DNA of 64,000 bases from Poindextera sp035604135 (GCA_035604135.1 DATNJB010000025.1:1-64000), one strand, 5' to 3'. Numbered from the stretch's first letter, positions 1 through 9,378 are shown. A program made the numbers and translations. The notes: generated by a model from the letters alone, not told the origin.

Positions 1-305
1 CCGCGCCGGCCGGCGGGCCGCTCGCCTGGGCGGAGGCGAACGGCGGCTGGCTCGCGCTCGCCGCCCTGGTCGCTGCGCTCGCCGCCGGCGCCGCGGCCTG
101 GGCGCTGCGAAGCCGGCGGCCCCCGCTGGCGACGGCAGGCGCGCACGTCCCGTTCAGCGTCGCCACGACGCTCATTGGCGGGGTGCATGCGGCCGCCAGC
201 GACGTTCATCCCACCGCCGCGCCGACGATCAGCGTCGGCTGGACCATTCACATGCCGCCGCCCCGTATCGAGGGCCTGGACGGCCCGCCGGAGCCGGACG
301 CATGA
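1..305 (+). CDS. C-terminal end of an unrecognised protein with one membrane segment (partial)
   Basis: The window opens inside a gene. Reading the third frame gives about 100 residues to a TGA at 303-305. The visible part begins in an Ala/Leu-rich hydrophobic stretch (about residues 16-35 of the fragment, LALAALVAALAAGAAAWAL) followed by an Arg-rich stop-transfer patch, which looks like one membrane helix. A Pro- and His-containing tail follows and ends PPEPDA. I do not recognise the family. The stop codon overlaps the ATG of the next gene (ATGA), so the two are probably translationally coupled and may act together. The start lies outside the window. Confidence 0.6.
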   Translation, partial: APAGGPLAWAEANGGWLALAALVAALAAGAAAWALRSRRPPLATAGAHVPFSVATTLIGGVHAAASDVHPTAAPTISVGWTIHMPPPRIEGLDGPPEPDA

Positions 306-853
306 GTGAGACCACCGCCATCACCATGGCCGACCTGTTGCCCGATCCGATCGAGGGCCTCGCCGATCAGCTGAAGGCGCACGCCGCCGAGCACGGCGGC
401 GGGGCCGTGCCGTGGAGCCTGGTCGAGGGGCAGGCGGTGAGCGGACTGAAGAGCGAGCTCGGCAACTTCAACCTGTTCACCCAGCTCGCCCACGCCTGGG
501 CGTCGATCGGCGCCGTGCGTGCCTTTCGCGACCCGGCCAAGCAGCCCGCGGGCCAGACCAGCATCGTCCCGCTGGGCCAGCACCAGGCGGTGCTGACGGC
601 CGAGCCCGCGCTCAACCTCGTCATCGGAGGTTTCGCCCTTCCGCCGCTCAGGCTTGGGTTCCTGGTGACGGCCATCTTCGAGTCGGTGCACCTGTCCATC
701 CGCGATGGCCACCTGCATTCCGCTTCGCCGGGCAAGTGCATGCTGACCGCGGGTTTGAGCTGTGGTTCGGTCCCCCTGCATCCGCCCAAGGAGGTGACCA
801 AGGTGAAGCTGCCCGGCGAGTTCCACTTCCAACCCCCGTGGAAGATCCCGTAG
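302..853 (+). CDS. Hypothetical protein, 183 aa, coupled to the upstream membrane protein
   Basis: An open frame of 183 codons starts with the ATG that overlaps the preceding stop by four bases. The N-terminal half is soluble-looking. The middle (about residues 100-130) is hydrophobic, with NLVIGGFALPPLRLGFLVTA, and the C-terminus is basic and aromatic-rich, ending HFQPPWKIP. There is no signal peptide and I recognise no catalytic motif. Coupling to the upstream gene suggests a shared role, but none can be named. Codon use matches the GC-rich surroundings and the frame stays open throughout, so it is likely a real gene. Confidence 0.55.
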   Translation: MSETTAITMADLLPDPIEGLADQLKAHAAEHGGGAVPWSLVEGQAVSGLKSELGNFNLFTQLAHAWASIGAVRAFRDPAKQPAGQTSIVPLGQHQAVLTAEPALNLVIGGFALPPLRLGFLVTAIFESVHLSIRDGHLHSASPGKCMLTAGLSCGSVPLHPPKEVTKVKLPGEFHFQPPWKIP

Positions 854-1109
854 CGGACGTGTTCCGGCGCCGCGCCAGTGTGCGCTGACGACCCAACGCG
901 ATCCGAGCAAGCGTCCGATTCAGGCTTTTGCGCCGCCGCTGGCCAAGCTCTTCCCCTCAGCCAGCGCGATGCCTTCCAAGAACAGGTTGCGATCAGCGGG
1001 GTCCCATGGCGCCGCCTTCCCGCGCCTCGCCAATTGCGGCGCGCGGGCCTCGGTCAGCGGAAGCTGATCTGCAGCGGGACCCACCCCGCGTTCAATGAGC
1101 CTCGACCGC

Positions 1110-1490
1110 TCAGGCGTTGACGATCGAGAGAAGGTTTCCGTCCGGGTCCTTGAACCAGGCGACCTTCATCTGGCCCGCGCTGTCGGTGTGGATGTCGCCC
1201 TTCATCGCCAGCCCCGGCAGGTCGTCGTAGCGCTCGAAGGCCACGCCGCGGCTCTTCAGGTCCTTGACCACGCCGTCGACGTCGGAGGTCATCCAGGTCG
1301 CCGCCGTGGCCTTGTTGGTGCCGGCCTGCTCGCTCTCGTAGACCAGCAGGGTGAACCCGCCGCTGCGATAGGTGGTGACGCCGGGCCGGTCCTGGAGCGG
1401 CGTCAGCCCGAGCGTGTCGTGATAGAAGGACTTCGCGCGGTTGGTGTCGCGCACCGGAATGGTGGCGACGACTTGATTGTCGGACAGCAT
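1110..1490 (-). CDS. VOC (glyoxalase/bleomycin-resistance) family protein
   Basis: A 126-residue single-domain VOC protein. It opens with a typical beta strand and helix (VVATIPVRDTNRAKSFYHDTLGL) and closes with the C-terminal VOC signature, AWFKDPDGNLLSI. Members bind a metal or small hydrophobic ligand; substrate cannot be read from sequence. The ATG at 1488-1490 was chosen because GAGGAG lies about 9 bases upstream and the family begins there; the open frame upstream is non-coding. It is transcribed alone, towards the gap at 854-1109. Confidence 0.85.
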   Translation of the reverse strand: MLSDNQVVATIPVRDTNRAKSFYHDTLGLTPLQDRPGVTTYRSGGFTLLVYESEQAGTNKATAATWMTSDVDGVVKDLKSRGVAFERYDDLPGLAMKGDIHTDSAGQMKVAWFKDPDGNLLSIVNA

Positions 1491-1607
1491 GGTGGACGTC
1501 TCCTCATCGCCGAATGGCGGATTTGAACAAGCCGCCGCGGGCGCTGGCCGCGGAAGCTTGACACTACAACGCGGCGCGCAGACGTTTCGATCCGGGCGGG
1601 CGCCGAT

Positions 1608-2255
1608 TTGAGCGCCGATATCGCCTATCCGCCGACGACCGGCGCCCGGCGCCTGCATGAAGCGCCGCTGGCGGCGGCGACGGCGGCGAACCTCGCCGGC
1701 TTGGGCGAGCTGGTTCAGAACCCCGCGCGGCATCCGATCGAGATCGTGCGCTGGCCAGCATCCGGCTGGAGGCCGGTCGATGCGGGCTCCGGCGACCAGG
1801 GCGGGGTCACCGAGGGCCTGTTCGAGTTCCAGTGGCGCGGCGAGACCCTTTACGCGCGCAACAACGCGGTCGGTGACAGCTACCTGTTCGGCTGGAGCAC
1901 CTGGCCGGAGGCGGCGGCGAGCGATGGCGCTCCAAAGCGGCGCGATCAGGCGCTGATCTGGCGGGCCAACTACCATCCGGACGGCGGCCAGCTGGTCTAC
2001 CCGACCAACGGCGAGAGCTTCGTCGTTCCGCTGGCGCGGCCGGGAGACGACGTGACGCCCGAGGCGTTCACCGCCTTCTGGTTCGACGGCTCGGCCGGGC
2101 TCTACGTCCGCCCGAACGTCTGGCACGGCGCCTTCGTGCCGCACGCCGACGAAGCCGTCTTCCTCGACCGCCAGAGCCGCGTCCACGCCCGCGTCTCGGT
2201 GGATTTCCCGCGCGAGTTCGGCTGCTACCTCGCCGTCCCGCTGCGGCGGCCCTAG
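1608..2255 (+). CDS. Ureidoglycolate lyase-like cupin protein
   Basis: A 215-residue protein whose second half resembles the AllA/ureidoglycolate lyase cupin fold. It contains a PTNGESFVVPLARPGDDVTPEA segment, then an F-W-F-D-G strand, and the characteristic G-V/N-W-H box (VRPNVWHGAFVPHADEAVF). AllA converts ureidoglycolate to glyoxylate and urea in purine catabolism, but no other allantoin gene is visible here. The protein is longer than the usual ~165 residues and has an extra N-terminal region, so the exact substrate is uncertain. The start is a TTG at 1608; an internal start is possible because no clear ribosome-binding site precedes it. Confidence 0.6.
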   Translation: MSADIAYPPTTGARRLHEAPLAAATAANLAGLGELVQNPARHPIEIVRWPASGWRPVDAGSGDQGGVTEGLFEFQWRGETLYARNNAVGDSYLFGWSTWPEAAASDGAPKRRDQALIWRANYHPDGGQLVYPTNGESFVVPLARPGDDVTPEAFTAFWFDGSAGLYVRPNVWHGAFVPHADEAVFLDRQSRVHARVSVDFPREFGCYLAVPLRRP

Positions 2256-2309
2256 CGGGCGGCGCTTTGCCGTTGGCCGAGCGGCGTCGGGGTCGCTAGG
2301 CTTGAGCGC

Positions 2310-3105
2310 ATGACCAGCCTCCATTACGTCGGCTTTCCCTCGCTGCACGAGACGCCGCTGACCATTCCCGCGCGCTTCCGGGTTCCCGAGCGCGACGGCC
2401 GTCTGCCGGCGGTGATCATCCTGCTCGGCTCGGCCGGGCCGACGGAGCGCGAGGGCGGCTACGCCGGGCCGCTGAACGCGCTTCGCCACGCTGGAGCCCG
2501 ACCAGTGGTCGCCGCGAGGCTTAGGCGGCGGATCGAGCGGGCGGCCGCGCACGGTCCTGGAGACGCTGCCCGACCTCTACGGCGCGCGCGCCTTCCTGGC
2601 CGCGCACCCCAAGGTCGACGCCCAGCGGATCGGCGTCCTCGGCTTCTCGTTCGGCGCTGTCGCGGCGATGCTGGCCGCGACCAAGGCGGTGAACGCGACC
2701 TTCCTGGACGAGGCCTGCTTCGCCGCCTTCATGCCGGTCTATCCGGTCTGCCATCTCTACAACCGCGTCCCCGGCTTCGAGTTCGGCGACCTGGTCGCGG
2801 CGCCCGTCTTGATCGTGACCGGCTCGCTGGACGGCTACGACAACGACCCGGACGCCGGCCCGGCGCTGGTTCGCTCGCTCAAGCCGCTGGACCGGATGAA
2901 GGTGCGTACGGCCGTCGTGCACGGCGCGCACCACGGCTTCGACATGCCCGGCGCCGACTTTGAGGTGGAGGACCCGGCCGGCAACCGCGGCGCGGGCGGC
3001 CTGGTGACCATGCGCTACGACGCGGAGGCGGCGGAGCGGGTGCACGGCCTGGCGGTGCAGTTCTTCAGCGAAGCGAAGAGCGAGGGCGCACAAGCCCGCC
3101 GGTGA
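2310..3105 (+). pseudogene. Dienelactone hydrolase family protein, broken by a frameshift near 2481
   Basis: The N-terminal part (2310 to about 2480) reads through strand beta-1 to GGYAGPLNAL. The family sequence then continues in the +1 frame from 2482 (FATLEPDQWSPRGLG...) to 3105. That second part holds the nucleophile elbow G-F-S-F-G, an Asp-bearing GSLDGYDNDP segment and the catalytic His in GAHHGFD. The nucleophile position is Ser, not the Cys of classical dienelactone hydrolases, so a general carboxylesterase role is more likely. The combined protein would be about 265 residues, normal for the family. The shift is either a true mutation or a sequencing indel. The gene stands alone, with no pathway partner beside it. 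Confidence 0.75.
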
Positions 3106-3121
3106 AGCGAAGCGTGATGCT

Positions 3122-4672
3122 CTAAGCTCCGGTGATCTCCGTCGCCGCTTCCATCGCAACCTCCAGCCCTTCGGCCAGGGCGCCGTCCTCTCCCCCGCCG
3201 ACCGAGTGGGACGCGGCGCGGCGGCCCTCCAGCTCTTCGAGGGTGCGCTTATGCGACTCGCGGGTGATGCGAAGGAAGAAGCCGAAGGCGAAGGGAATGG
3301 CGTACAACAGCGGCACGAGCACGCCAGCCACCAAGCCGAGGCGCGTGACCATGTGCAGGTCGACCGCCCGCGGGTCGACGTGAGCGGGCCAGTTCACCAC
3401 CTCCTGCAGGAGGAAGCCGGCGACGACCGTGCCCAGGCCGGCGGTGGCCTTGCCCGAGAAGGACAGGGCGGCGGCGAACAACCCTTCCTGCCGGCGGCCG
3501 GTGGTCAGCTCCTGTACGTCGATGGTGTCCGCCAACATGGAGACGAACATGATGCCAAGGAACACGCCCAGCGCCGTCCGCACGGTCTCGTTGGCGATCA
3601 GGAGCACCAGCAGCAGGTTCGAGCCGTTGGGGGGCATCAGGTGGAGGAGCCGAAGGCTGGTCACGCCCATGCCGAAGATGACGATCAGCGCGAAGCTGGT
3701 CAGCAGCACCGTGCGCTTGTCGAACATCCGGCCGACGAGGTTGAGCGAGGCGAAGGCCGCCACGGCGCCGACGATGACGAGGCTGAACCACTTCAGCTGC
3801 TCGCTGGTCAGTCCCCAGAAGTAGGTCGACATGTAGATGCCGAGCGTGCCGGTCGTGCCATCGACGGCGGCGAACAACAGCGCGCCAGAGAAGAGGATCA
3901 GGAAATCGCGGTTGCCGCGGGTGGAGACGATGTCGCGCCAGACCCGAGCGAGGGAAAACCGCGGCGTCGCCTTCGTCGGCTGCAGCAGGTAGGGGATCTC
4001 GCGCCGCGTGAGCTCGGTGGTCGCCAGGATGGCGACGACCGTTGCGATGGCCACGATAGGCCCGAAGTGCGCGTAGCCGGCCGGGTTGAGCAACCCGTAC
4101 GCATGCGCCCGCGTCTTGGGGAAGATGAACGCGTACGTTGAGAAGGTGAAAGCGGTCGGGATCACCCAGCCCATGATGTAGCGCCAGGTGATGATCGTGG
4201 TGCGCTCGACGTAGTCGTCGGTGAACTCGGCGAACAGCGCCGTCCAGGGCACGACGAACAGGCTCATCGAGATGTTGGTCAGGATGACGCTGGCGAACAG
4301 CCAGACGTACAGGCCGGCGCCGGCCAGACCGTGCGGCGGCGAGAAGACGAGGAAGAGCCCAAGACCGATCGGCGCCGCCGAGAGGTACATGAGCAGGTGG
4401 CGGCGACCGAGCCGGGTCTTCAGCCCGTCCGAGAAGGACCCGATCAACGGGTCGAAGGCCGCGTCGATCGTCAGCGCGGCAGCCAGGCACAGCGAGACCA
4501 GGAAGGCGTTCGCGCCCAGGATCTGGTTGTAGAAGAGCAGGACGAAGGTGCCGAACGCGAAGTTCTTGAGCGACTCCGGAACCGCGCCGATGGCCTGGAA
4601 TATCTTAGTCGAGAGGCCGACCTTGCCGACCCGTTTGCGGGCGCGTTGGTAGGTTTCGGCTGGCGAACTCAA
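3122..4672 (-). CDS. GPH-family (MFS) cation symporter
   Basis: About 516 residues with 12 predicted membrane helices. It belongs to the glycoside-pentoside-hexuronide cation symporter group, shown by the N-terminal PESLKNFAFGTFVLLFYNQILG helix, the loop DPLIGSFSDGLKTRLGRRH between helices 2 and 3, and an equivalent LVGRMFDKRT loop in the second half. These carriers import sugars or related organic solutes with H+ or Na+. The substrate is unknown because no catabolic gene adjoins. I prefer the TTG at 4670-4672, which has GAGGGA eight bases upstream. An ATG at 4747 would add 25 residues that look non-native. The stop lies 16 bp from the end of the broken hydrolase gene, which faces it. Confidence 0.85.
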   Translation of the reverse strand: MSSPAETYQRARKRVGKVGLSTKIFQAIGAVPESLKNFAFGTFVLLFYNQILGANAFLVSLCLAAALTIDAAFDPLIGSFSDGLKTRLGRRHLLMYLSAAPIGLGLFLVFSPPHGLAGAGLYVWLFASVILTNISMSLFVVPWTALFAEFTDDYVERTTIITWRYIMGWVIPTAFTFSTYAFIFPKTRAHAYGLLNPAGYAHFGPIVAIATVVAILATTELTRREIPYLLQPTKATPRFSLARVWRDIVSTRGNRDFLILFSGALLFAAVDGTTGTLGIYMSTYFWGLTSEQLKWFSLVIVGAVAAFASLNLVGRMFDKRTVLLTSFALIVIFGMGVTSLRLLHLMPPNGSNLLLVLLIANETVRTALGVFLGIMFVSMLADTIDVQELTTGRRQEGLFAAALSFSGKATAGLGTVVAGFLLQEVVNWPAHVDPRAVDLHMVTRLGLVAGVLVPLLYAIPFAFGFFLRITRESHKRTLEELEGRRAASHSVGGGEDGALAEGLEVAMEAATEITGA

Positions 4673-4832
4673 GCGGACGCTCCCTCGAGGCTGAATTGCA
4701 CAGCATGGCCGCAATCGCGGTCCGGCGTCACGTGAAAACCGAGCCATGTCTGCCGCAGCCGAGTGTGGTTAAGCCGAAGATTACGTTTGCGCGGTAATCC
4801 CCTTCGGCGCGCCCGGGGGGAATCGAAGGCCG

Positions 4833-7274
4833 ATGAAGAAGCAGCTCAGCTCCATCAGCCTTCGGCTACAGGCCGTCGTCGGCCTATTGGTGATCATCCT
4901 GGTCGGCGCCTGCGCCGTCTCGGCCACCCGGGCGTTCGAGCGCCGGCAGCAGGCCGACCAGGTGGTCGCGCTGACGCAGGTCATGCGAGACCTGTTCTCG
5001 GCGATGCAGAGCCTGAGGCTCGAGCGGGCCGGCGTGGCCAACGGGCTCGTCCAGGCCACGCCCCAGACTCCCGCCGACGTTCAGAGCGACGCAGCGGTTC
5101 GGGCAAAATCGGAACGCATGCTGGATGCGGCGCTCGTCAAACTCGACGCCCTGCCGAAACAGCAAGGGGACGACTTCGGCATCGCGCAGATCAGAACGCG
5201 CCGGGCGGAGCTGGAGGCTTTGCGCCCGGTCGCCACACAGGCGATCGCCGAACCGGCGCAACAACGCCCCGCGGATCTTGCGCAGCGCTGGGTCTCCGCC
5301 GACACGGCGCTCACAGACGCCCTCAGCCAAACCGCGGCGCGCATATCGGCGGAGGTGAGCGGCGGCGACCCCTCCATCGCGCGAATGATGCACATCGGCC
5401 GGTTGGCGTGGGCCGTACGCGACGCGGCCGGCACCGAGATGCTGCACCTCGATCAGGCCGTGGTGGTCGGCAAGCGGCTCACCGCTGACCAGCTCGCCGA
5501 CTTCGAAAACCTGGACGGGCAGATCGACGCGCCCTGGAAGATTCTGGTCGCCGACACGCGCCTGCCCTCGACGCCGCCGGCCGTCGGCCAGGCGATCCTG
5601 AACGCGCAGCGCGTCTACTTCACCACCGTGCGGCCCATCGACCACTCGGTCCTCCTCAGCCTCGCCGCGGGTCGACAGCCGACGATCTCGCGGTACGCCG
5701 ACGGCGCCCTGGAGGTTGAAGCGCTGAACAGCCTGATGGGCGTGCCCGCCGCGGCCTTCGACCTGACCTCGGCGCAAGCGACAAAGCAGGCCAACGCCGC
5801 CGAGCGGGCGTTCTATTCCGCCCTCGGCCTGATGGCGCTCGCCATCGGATTCGGCCTGCTGACGGCGCTGTTCATCGTCGTGCGTGTCGTGCGGCCGATG
5901 AAACGGATGACCGAGGCCATGCGCGGCGTCGCCGGCGGCGACCTCGCGCGTGACATCCCCTACCTGAAGAACCATGACGAGGTCGGCGAGCTCGCCCGCG
6001 CGCTCGGCGTCTTCCGCGATAACGCCCTGGCCAAGCAGAGGGTCGAGGGCGAGTTGCTCAAGAGCCGCGTCGCCCAGGACGCGGCGGAAGCTGCATCGCT
6101 GCTCAAGTCGCAGTTCTTGGCCAACATGAGCCATGAGATCCGCACGCCGTTGAACGGCATGCTGGGCATGGTGCAGGTGCTGGAAATGGAGCCGCTGACC
6201 TCCGCGCAACGGAACCGTGTACGGACCATTCGTGAGTCAGGCGCCACCCTGCTGCAAATCCTCAACGACATCCTCGACTTCTCGAAGATCGAAGCCGGCA
6301 AGCTCGAACTCAGCGCCGCCGAGTTCGACCTCGAAGCGATGGTCGAGGCGCTCACCGCCACCTTCGCCGACAGCGCGCGCGCAAAGGGGCTCCGCCTGCG
6401 CTGCACGATCGATCAGGGCGCGAAGGGCGTCTGGCTGGGCGATATGGCGCGCATCCGCCAGATCCTTTCCAACCTGTTGTCCAACGCGCTCAAGTTCTGC
6501 GACGCGGGCGAGGTGTCGCTGAGCATCGACCGCACGGCCGAGGGGGTCGCGTTCGTCGTGCGCGACACTGGAGTCGGCATCGCGGCCGACGAACTGCCCA
6601 AGCTGTTCCAGAAGTTCAGCCAGGTGGACGCTTCCAGCACGCGACGCTTTGGCGGCACCGGGCTCGGCCTCGCCATCTGCCGGGAACTCGCCCAGATGAT
6701 GCACGGCGAGATCGCGGTCGGCAGCGCGCTCGGCAAGGGCTCGACCTTCCGCTTCGTCCTGCCGCTCGAGAGGATCGGCGACGCCGACCCGTTCGCGGCG
6801 CACGCCGCTTCGCCTGCACGCGCCGCGGCGATCGAGGCCGCGGCCGCGCGGGCGCTGCGCATCCTGGCCGCAGAGGACAACGCCACCAACCGCAGCGTGC
6901 TCCAGGCCCTGCTCGCGCCGACCGGCGCCGAGCTTACGCTCGTCGCCAATGGACAGGAGGCGGTCGAGGCCTGGCGCAGCGGCCGGTTCGATCTGGTGCT
7001 GGTGGATATCGAGATGCCGGTGATGAACGGCGAGACGGCGTGCCGGCTGATCCGCGCCGACGAGGCCAGCCGAGATCTGCCGCTCACGCCCATCGTCGCG
7101 CTCTCGGCGAACGCCATGAGCCACCAGATCGAGGCCTATCTGGCGGCCGGCATGACCGCCCATGTGGCGAAGCCCATCGACGCCGCGCAGCTCTACCGCA
7201 CGATCGGCAAGGTGTTGGACGAGGCGGCGGCTCCGAGCGGCGCCCAGGCGCCGGACCGCGCGGAGGCCGGCTGA
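4833..7274 (+). CDS. Hybrid sensor histidine kinase / response regulator
   Basis: An 813-residue inner-membrane kinase. Two membrane helices (about residues 13-33 and 328-352) bracket a ~295-residue periplasmic helical sensor. After them come a HAMP linker (VRPMKRMTEAMRGVAGGDL), a HisKA domain with phospho-acceptor His434 in SHEIRTPLNG, an HATPase_c domain with N box (NLLSNALKF), DTGVGI and GTGLGL motifs, and a C-terminal receiver with acceptor Asp725 in VDIEMPVMNG and the conserved Lys in HVAKPID. It would autophosphorylate and pass phosphate to its own receiver. There is no adjacent Hpt or output gene, so its partner is encoded elsewhere. The signal is unknown. Confidence 0.93.
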   Translation: MKKQLSSISLRLQAVVGLLVIILVGACAVSATRAFERRQQADQVVALTQVMRDLFSAMQSLRLERAGVANGLVQATPQTPADVQSDAAVRAKSERMLDAALVKLDALPKQQGDDFGIAQIRTRRAELEALRPVATQAIAEPAQQRPADLAQRWVSADTALTDALSQTAARISAEVSGGDPSIARMMHIGRLAWAVRDAAGTEMLHLDQAVVVGKRLTADQLADFENLDGQIDAPWKILVADTRLPSTPPAVGQAILNAQRVYFTTVRPIDHSVLLSLAAGRQPTISRYADGALEVEALNSLMGVPAAAFDLTSAQATKQANAAERAFYSALGLMALAIGFGLLTALFIVVRVVRPMKRMTEAMRGVAGGDLARDIPYLKNHDEVGELARALGVFRDNALAKQRVEGELLKSRVAQDAAEAASLLKSQFLANMSHEIRTPLNGMLGMVQVLEMEPLTSAQRNRVRTIRESGATLLQILNDILDFSKIEAGKLELSAAEFDLEAMVEALTATFADSARAKGLRLRCTIDQGAKGVWLGDMARIRQILSNLLSNALKFCDAGEVSLSIDRTAEGVAFVVRDTGVGIAADELPKLFQKFSQVDASSTRRFGGTGLGLAICRELAQMMHGEIAVGSALGKGSTFRFVLPLERIGDADPFAAHAASPARAAAIEAAAARALRILAAEDNATNRSVLQALLAPTGAELTLVANGQEAVEAWRSGRFDLVLVDIEMPVMNGETACRLIRADEASRDLPLTPIVALSANAMSHQIEAYLAAGMTAHVAKPIDAAQLYRTIGKVLDEAAAPSGAQAPDRAEAG

Positions 7275-7276
7275 GC

Positions 7277-7353
7277 TGGTAGCTGGGGGCGGGATCGAAC
7301 CGCCGACCTGTGGGTTATGAATCCACCGCTCTAACCATCTGAGCTACCCAGCC
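7277..7353 (-). tRNA. tRNA-Met (CAT), elongator type
   Basis: The minus strand folds into a 77-nt cloverleaf that includes an encoded CCA. The acceptor is GGCTGGG/CCCAGCT, the D-arm AGCTCAGATGGTTAGAGCG, the anticodon loop centres on CAT (7317-7319), and the T-arm is GGCGG-TTCGATC-CCGCC. The A73 discriminator and the paired acceptor favour elongator tRNA-Met over the initiator (which has an unpaired 1-72) and over tRNA-Ile2. It lies between the kinase stop and the convergent peptidase gene, beginning 3 bp after the kinase stop codon. Confidence 0.95.
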
Positions 7354-7431
7354 ATCCGGCGAGCGCCGGGTTATAGGGTCTGGCCCGGGCGCCTTCAAGC
7401 AAGGCCGCTGCGGCCCGGACGCGCGCCCACG

Positions 7432-9378
7432 TCAAGCCGGCAGGGCCTCCCGCAGGCCAGGTGCGAAGCCGGCGCCGTGCGGCACGGCCATAGAGGAGCC
7501 CTTGAGGTCGTCGCCGTAGGTTTCGGCGCGCCCGCCGAGGTTGCGCGCCAGGAAGTGTTCGGCGACGGCCAGGAAGGCGATGTTGTTTTCCGGCCGGGCG
7601 AAGCCGTGCCCCTCGTCGGGGAACAGCACGTAGGTCACGGGGATCTGCCGGGCCTCCATCGCCTGCACGATCTGGTCGGACTCCGCCTGCTTGACTCGAG
7701 GGTCGTTGGCCCCCTGCCCGATCAGCAGCGGTCGCCTGATGCCTTCGGCGCGCGTGAGCGGCGAGCGTTCTTTGAGCAGCGCCGCGCCTTCAGGGGTCCG
7801 CGGATCGCCGACCCGCTTGTAGAGCTGGACGCGCATCGGCTCCCAATAGTCGGGGATGCTGGTCAGCAGCGTATTAAGGTTGGACGGGCCGACGATGTCG
7901 ACGCCGCAGGCGAACGTTTCGGGTGTGAACGCCAGGCCGGCCAACACGCAGTAGCCGCCGTAGGAGCCGCCCATGATCCCCACCTCGTCGGCTGCGGTGA
8001 TCCCCTGGTCGACAGCCCACTGGACGGCGTCGAGCAGGTCGTCGTGCATCGTGGCGCCCCACTCGAGGTAGCCGGCCGACAGGTGAGCCTTCCCGAAGCC
8101 GGTCGAGCCGCGGAAATTCGGCGACAGCACCGCATAGCCGCGGTTGGCCATGAACTGGTGGAAGGGGTTGTAGCCATAGACGTCCCGCGCCCAGGGACCG
8201 CCGTGCGGGAAGAGCACCATCGGCACGGGCCGGCTCGGCCGGCCGTCGGCGTCCGGCGCGGACTCGGCCGGCAAGGTCAGGTAGGACGGCTGCACGAGGC
8301 CGTCGCGTGACCTGATCTCGACCGGTCGCATCGGCCGCAGCGGCGCGCCGACCAGCTCGGGGCGGGTCACGTACAGCTGGGTCACCTGCCGTTTCGGCCG
8401 GTCGTAGAGATACGCCGCCGGCGGCGCGACGACCGAGTCGACGCCGAGCACCCAGAGGTCGTCTGCGTCCGTGCGCGACTGGATGCTGATCTCGCCCTCG
8501 ATCGCCCCGGCCAGGAATTCGAGGTCGCCCTTGATGCTGGGCTCGAGCGCTGTCCACACGTTCCTGAGGTAGTTGGCGGCGAACGCCTCGGCTACGCCCG
8601 TCTTCGGGTTGAACAGCACGTTCTCAATGTCGACCCTTGCGTCCTCCGCCAGCGTCGTCCGGGCGCCTGAGGCCACGTCCTCAGCCACCAAGGCCGCGGT
8701 GTTCCGGTCGCGCGAGTCGATCCAGTAGAGCGTCCGCCCGTCGGTAGTGAAGCGCAGCGGATGGGTGGTCGGGGCGTCGTCGAAGCTTACCGTCAGGTGC
8801 GGATCGGCGGCCGCGAGCCCCTTGTCGATCCGGTAGTAGTCGAGGCCGCCGTCCGCGCGCGGGCGGACGGCGCCGCGCAGCGTCAAGTCCTGGTCGACCA
8901 GGAAGTCGGCGAACCCGTCGTTCCGCATCACCAGGCCGAGCGCTCCGGTCTCCAGGTCGAGCGAATGGACGTCGTGCCAGTGTGAGTCTCGGTTGTTCAG
9001 CCCAAGGAGGATGCGGCTTCGAACGCTGCGGCTCACCTTCAGGATCTGCGTCTGAGTCTTCTCGAACGGCGTGAGCGTGCGGGTCTCGCCCCCTGCCGGC
9101 GCGACGCCATAGAGCTTGAAGTTCTCGTCGCCGCCCTGGTCGTTGACGAACAGCACCTGGCCGCTGTCCGGCGACCAGAAGTAGGTACGGATGGGCCGCA
9201 CGCGTTCGTTGGTGACCGCCTGCGCCGCAGCCGGGTCGCCGGTCGGCGCGGTCCAGACGTTCATCACGCCGTCGCGCGGCGCGAGCCAGGACAGCCAGCG
9301 CCCGTCCGGGCTGATCTGGCCGCCCGCCCGACTGGGGTTTCCGAACAGGCGGCGGCGTTCGATCAGCGGCGTTTCCAT
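7432..9378 (-). CDS. S9 family (prolyl oligopeptidase-type) peptidase
   Basis: A 648-residue S9C-type serine peptidase. The N-terminal ~370 residues form a WD40/PD40-like beta-propeller with repeats such as GGQISPDGRWLSWLAP and SPDSGQVLFVND. The C-terminal alpha/beta-hydrolase domain has the nucleophile Ser472 in GGSYGG, the Asp in GQGANDPRV and the His in DEGHGF. Such enzymes trim short peptides, often proline-containing or acylated. There is no signal peptide, so it is probably cytoplasmic. The ATG at 9376-9378 gives the usual start, METPLIERRRLFGNP. It sits downstream of selD on the same strand with a 35-bp gap. Confidence 0.9.
   Translation of the reverse strand: METPLIERRRLFGNPSRAGGQISPDGRWLSWLAPRDGVMNVWTAPTGDPAAAQAVTNERVRPIRTYFWSPDSGQVLFVNDQGGDENFKLYGVAPAGGETRTLTPFEKTQTQILKVSRSVRSRILLGLNNRDSHWHDVHSLDLETGALGLVMRNDGFADFLVDQDLTLRGAVRPRADGGLDYYRIDKGLAAADPHLTVSFDDAPTTHPLRFTTDGRTLYWIDSRDRNTAALVAEDVASGARTTLAEDARVDIENVLFNPKTGVAEAFAANYLRNVWTALEPSIKGDLEFLAGAIEGEISIQSRTDADDLWVLGVDSVVAPPAAYLYDRPKRQVTQLYVTRPELVGAPLRPMRPVEIRSRDGLVQPSYLTLPAESAPDADGRPSRPVPMVLFPHGGPWARDVYGYNPFHQFMANRGYAVLSPNFRGSTGFGKAHLSAGYLEWGATMHDDLLDAVQWAVDQGITAADEVGIMGGSYGGYCVLAGLAFTPETFACGVDIVGPSNLNTLLTSIPDYWEPMRVQLYKRVGDPRTPEGAALLKERSPLTRAEGIRRPLLIGQGANDPRVKQAESDQIVQAMEARQIPVTYVLFPDEGHGFARPENNIAFLAVAEHFLARNLGGRAETYGDDLKGSSMAVPHGAGFAPGLREALPA

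Noticed and set aside
878..1120. An 80-codon plus-strand open frame in the gap after the second gene
   Set aside because: Its composition is atypical, it has no ribosome-binding site and it resembles no family. It also overlaps the VOC gene end.
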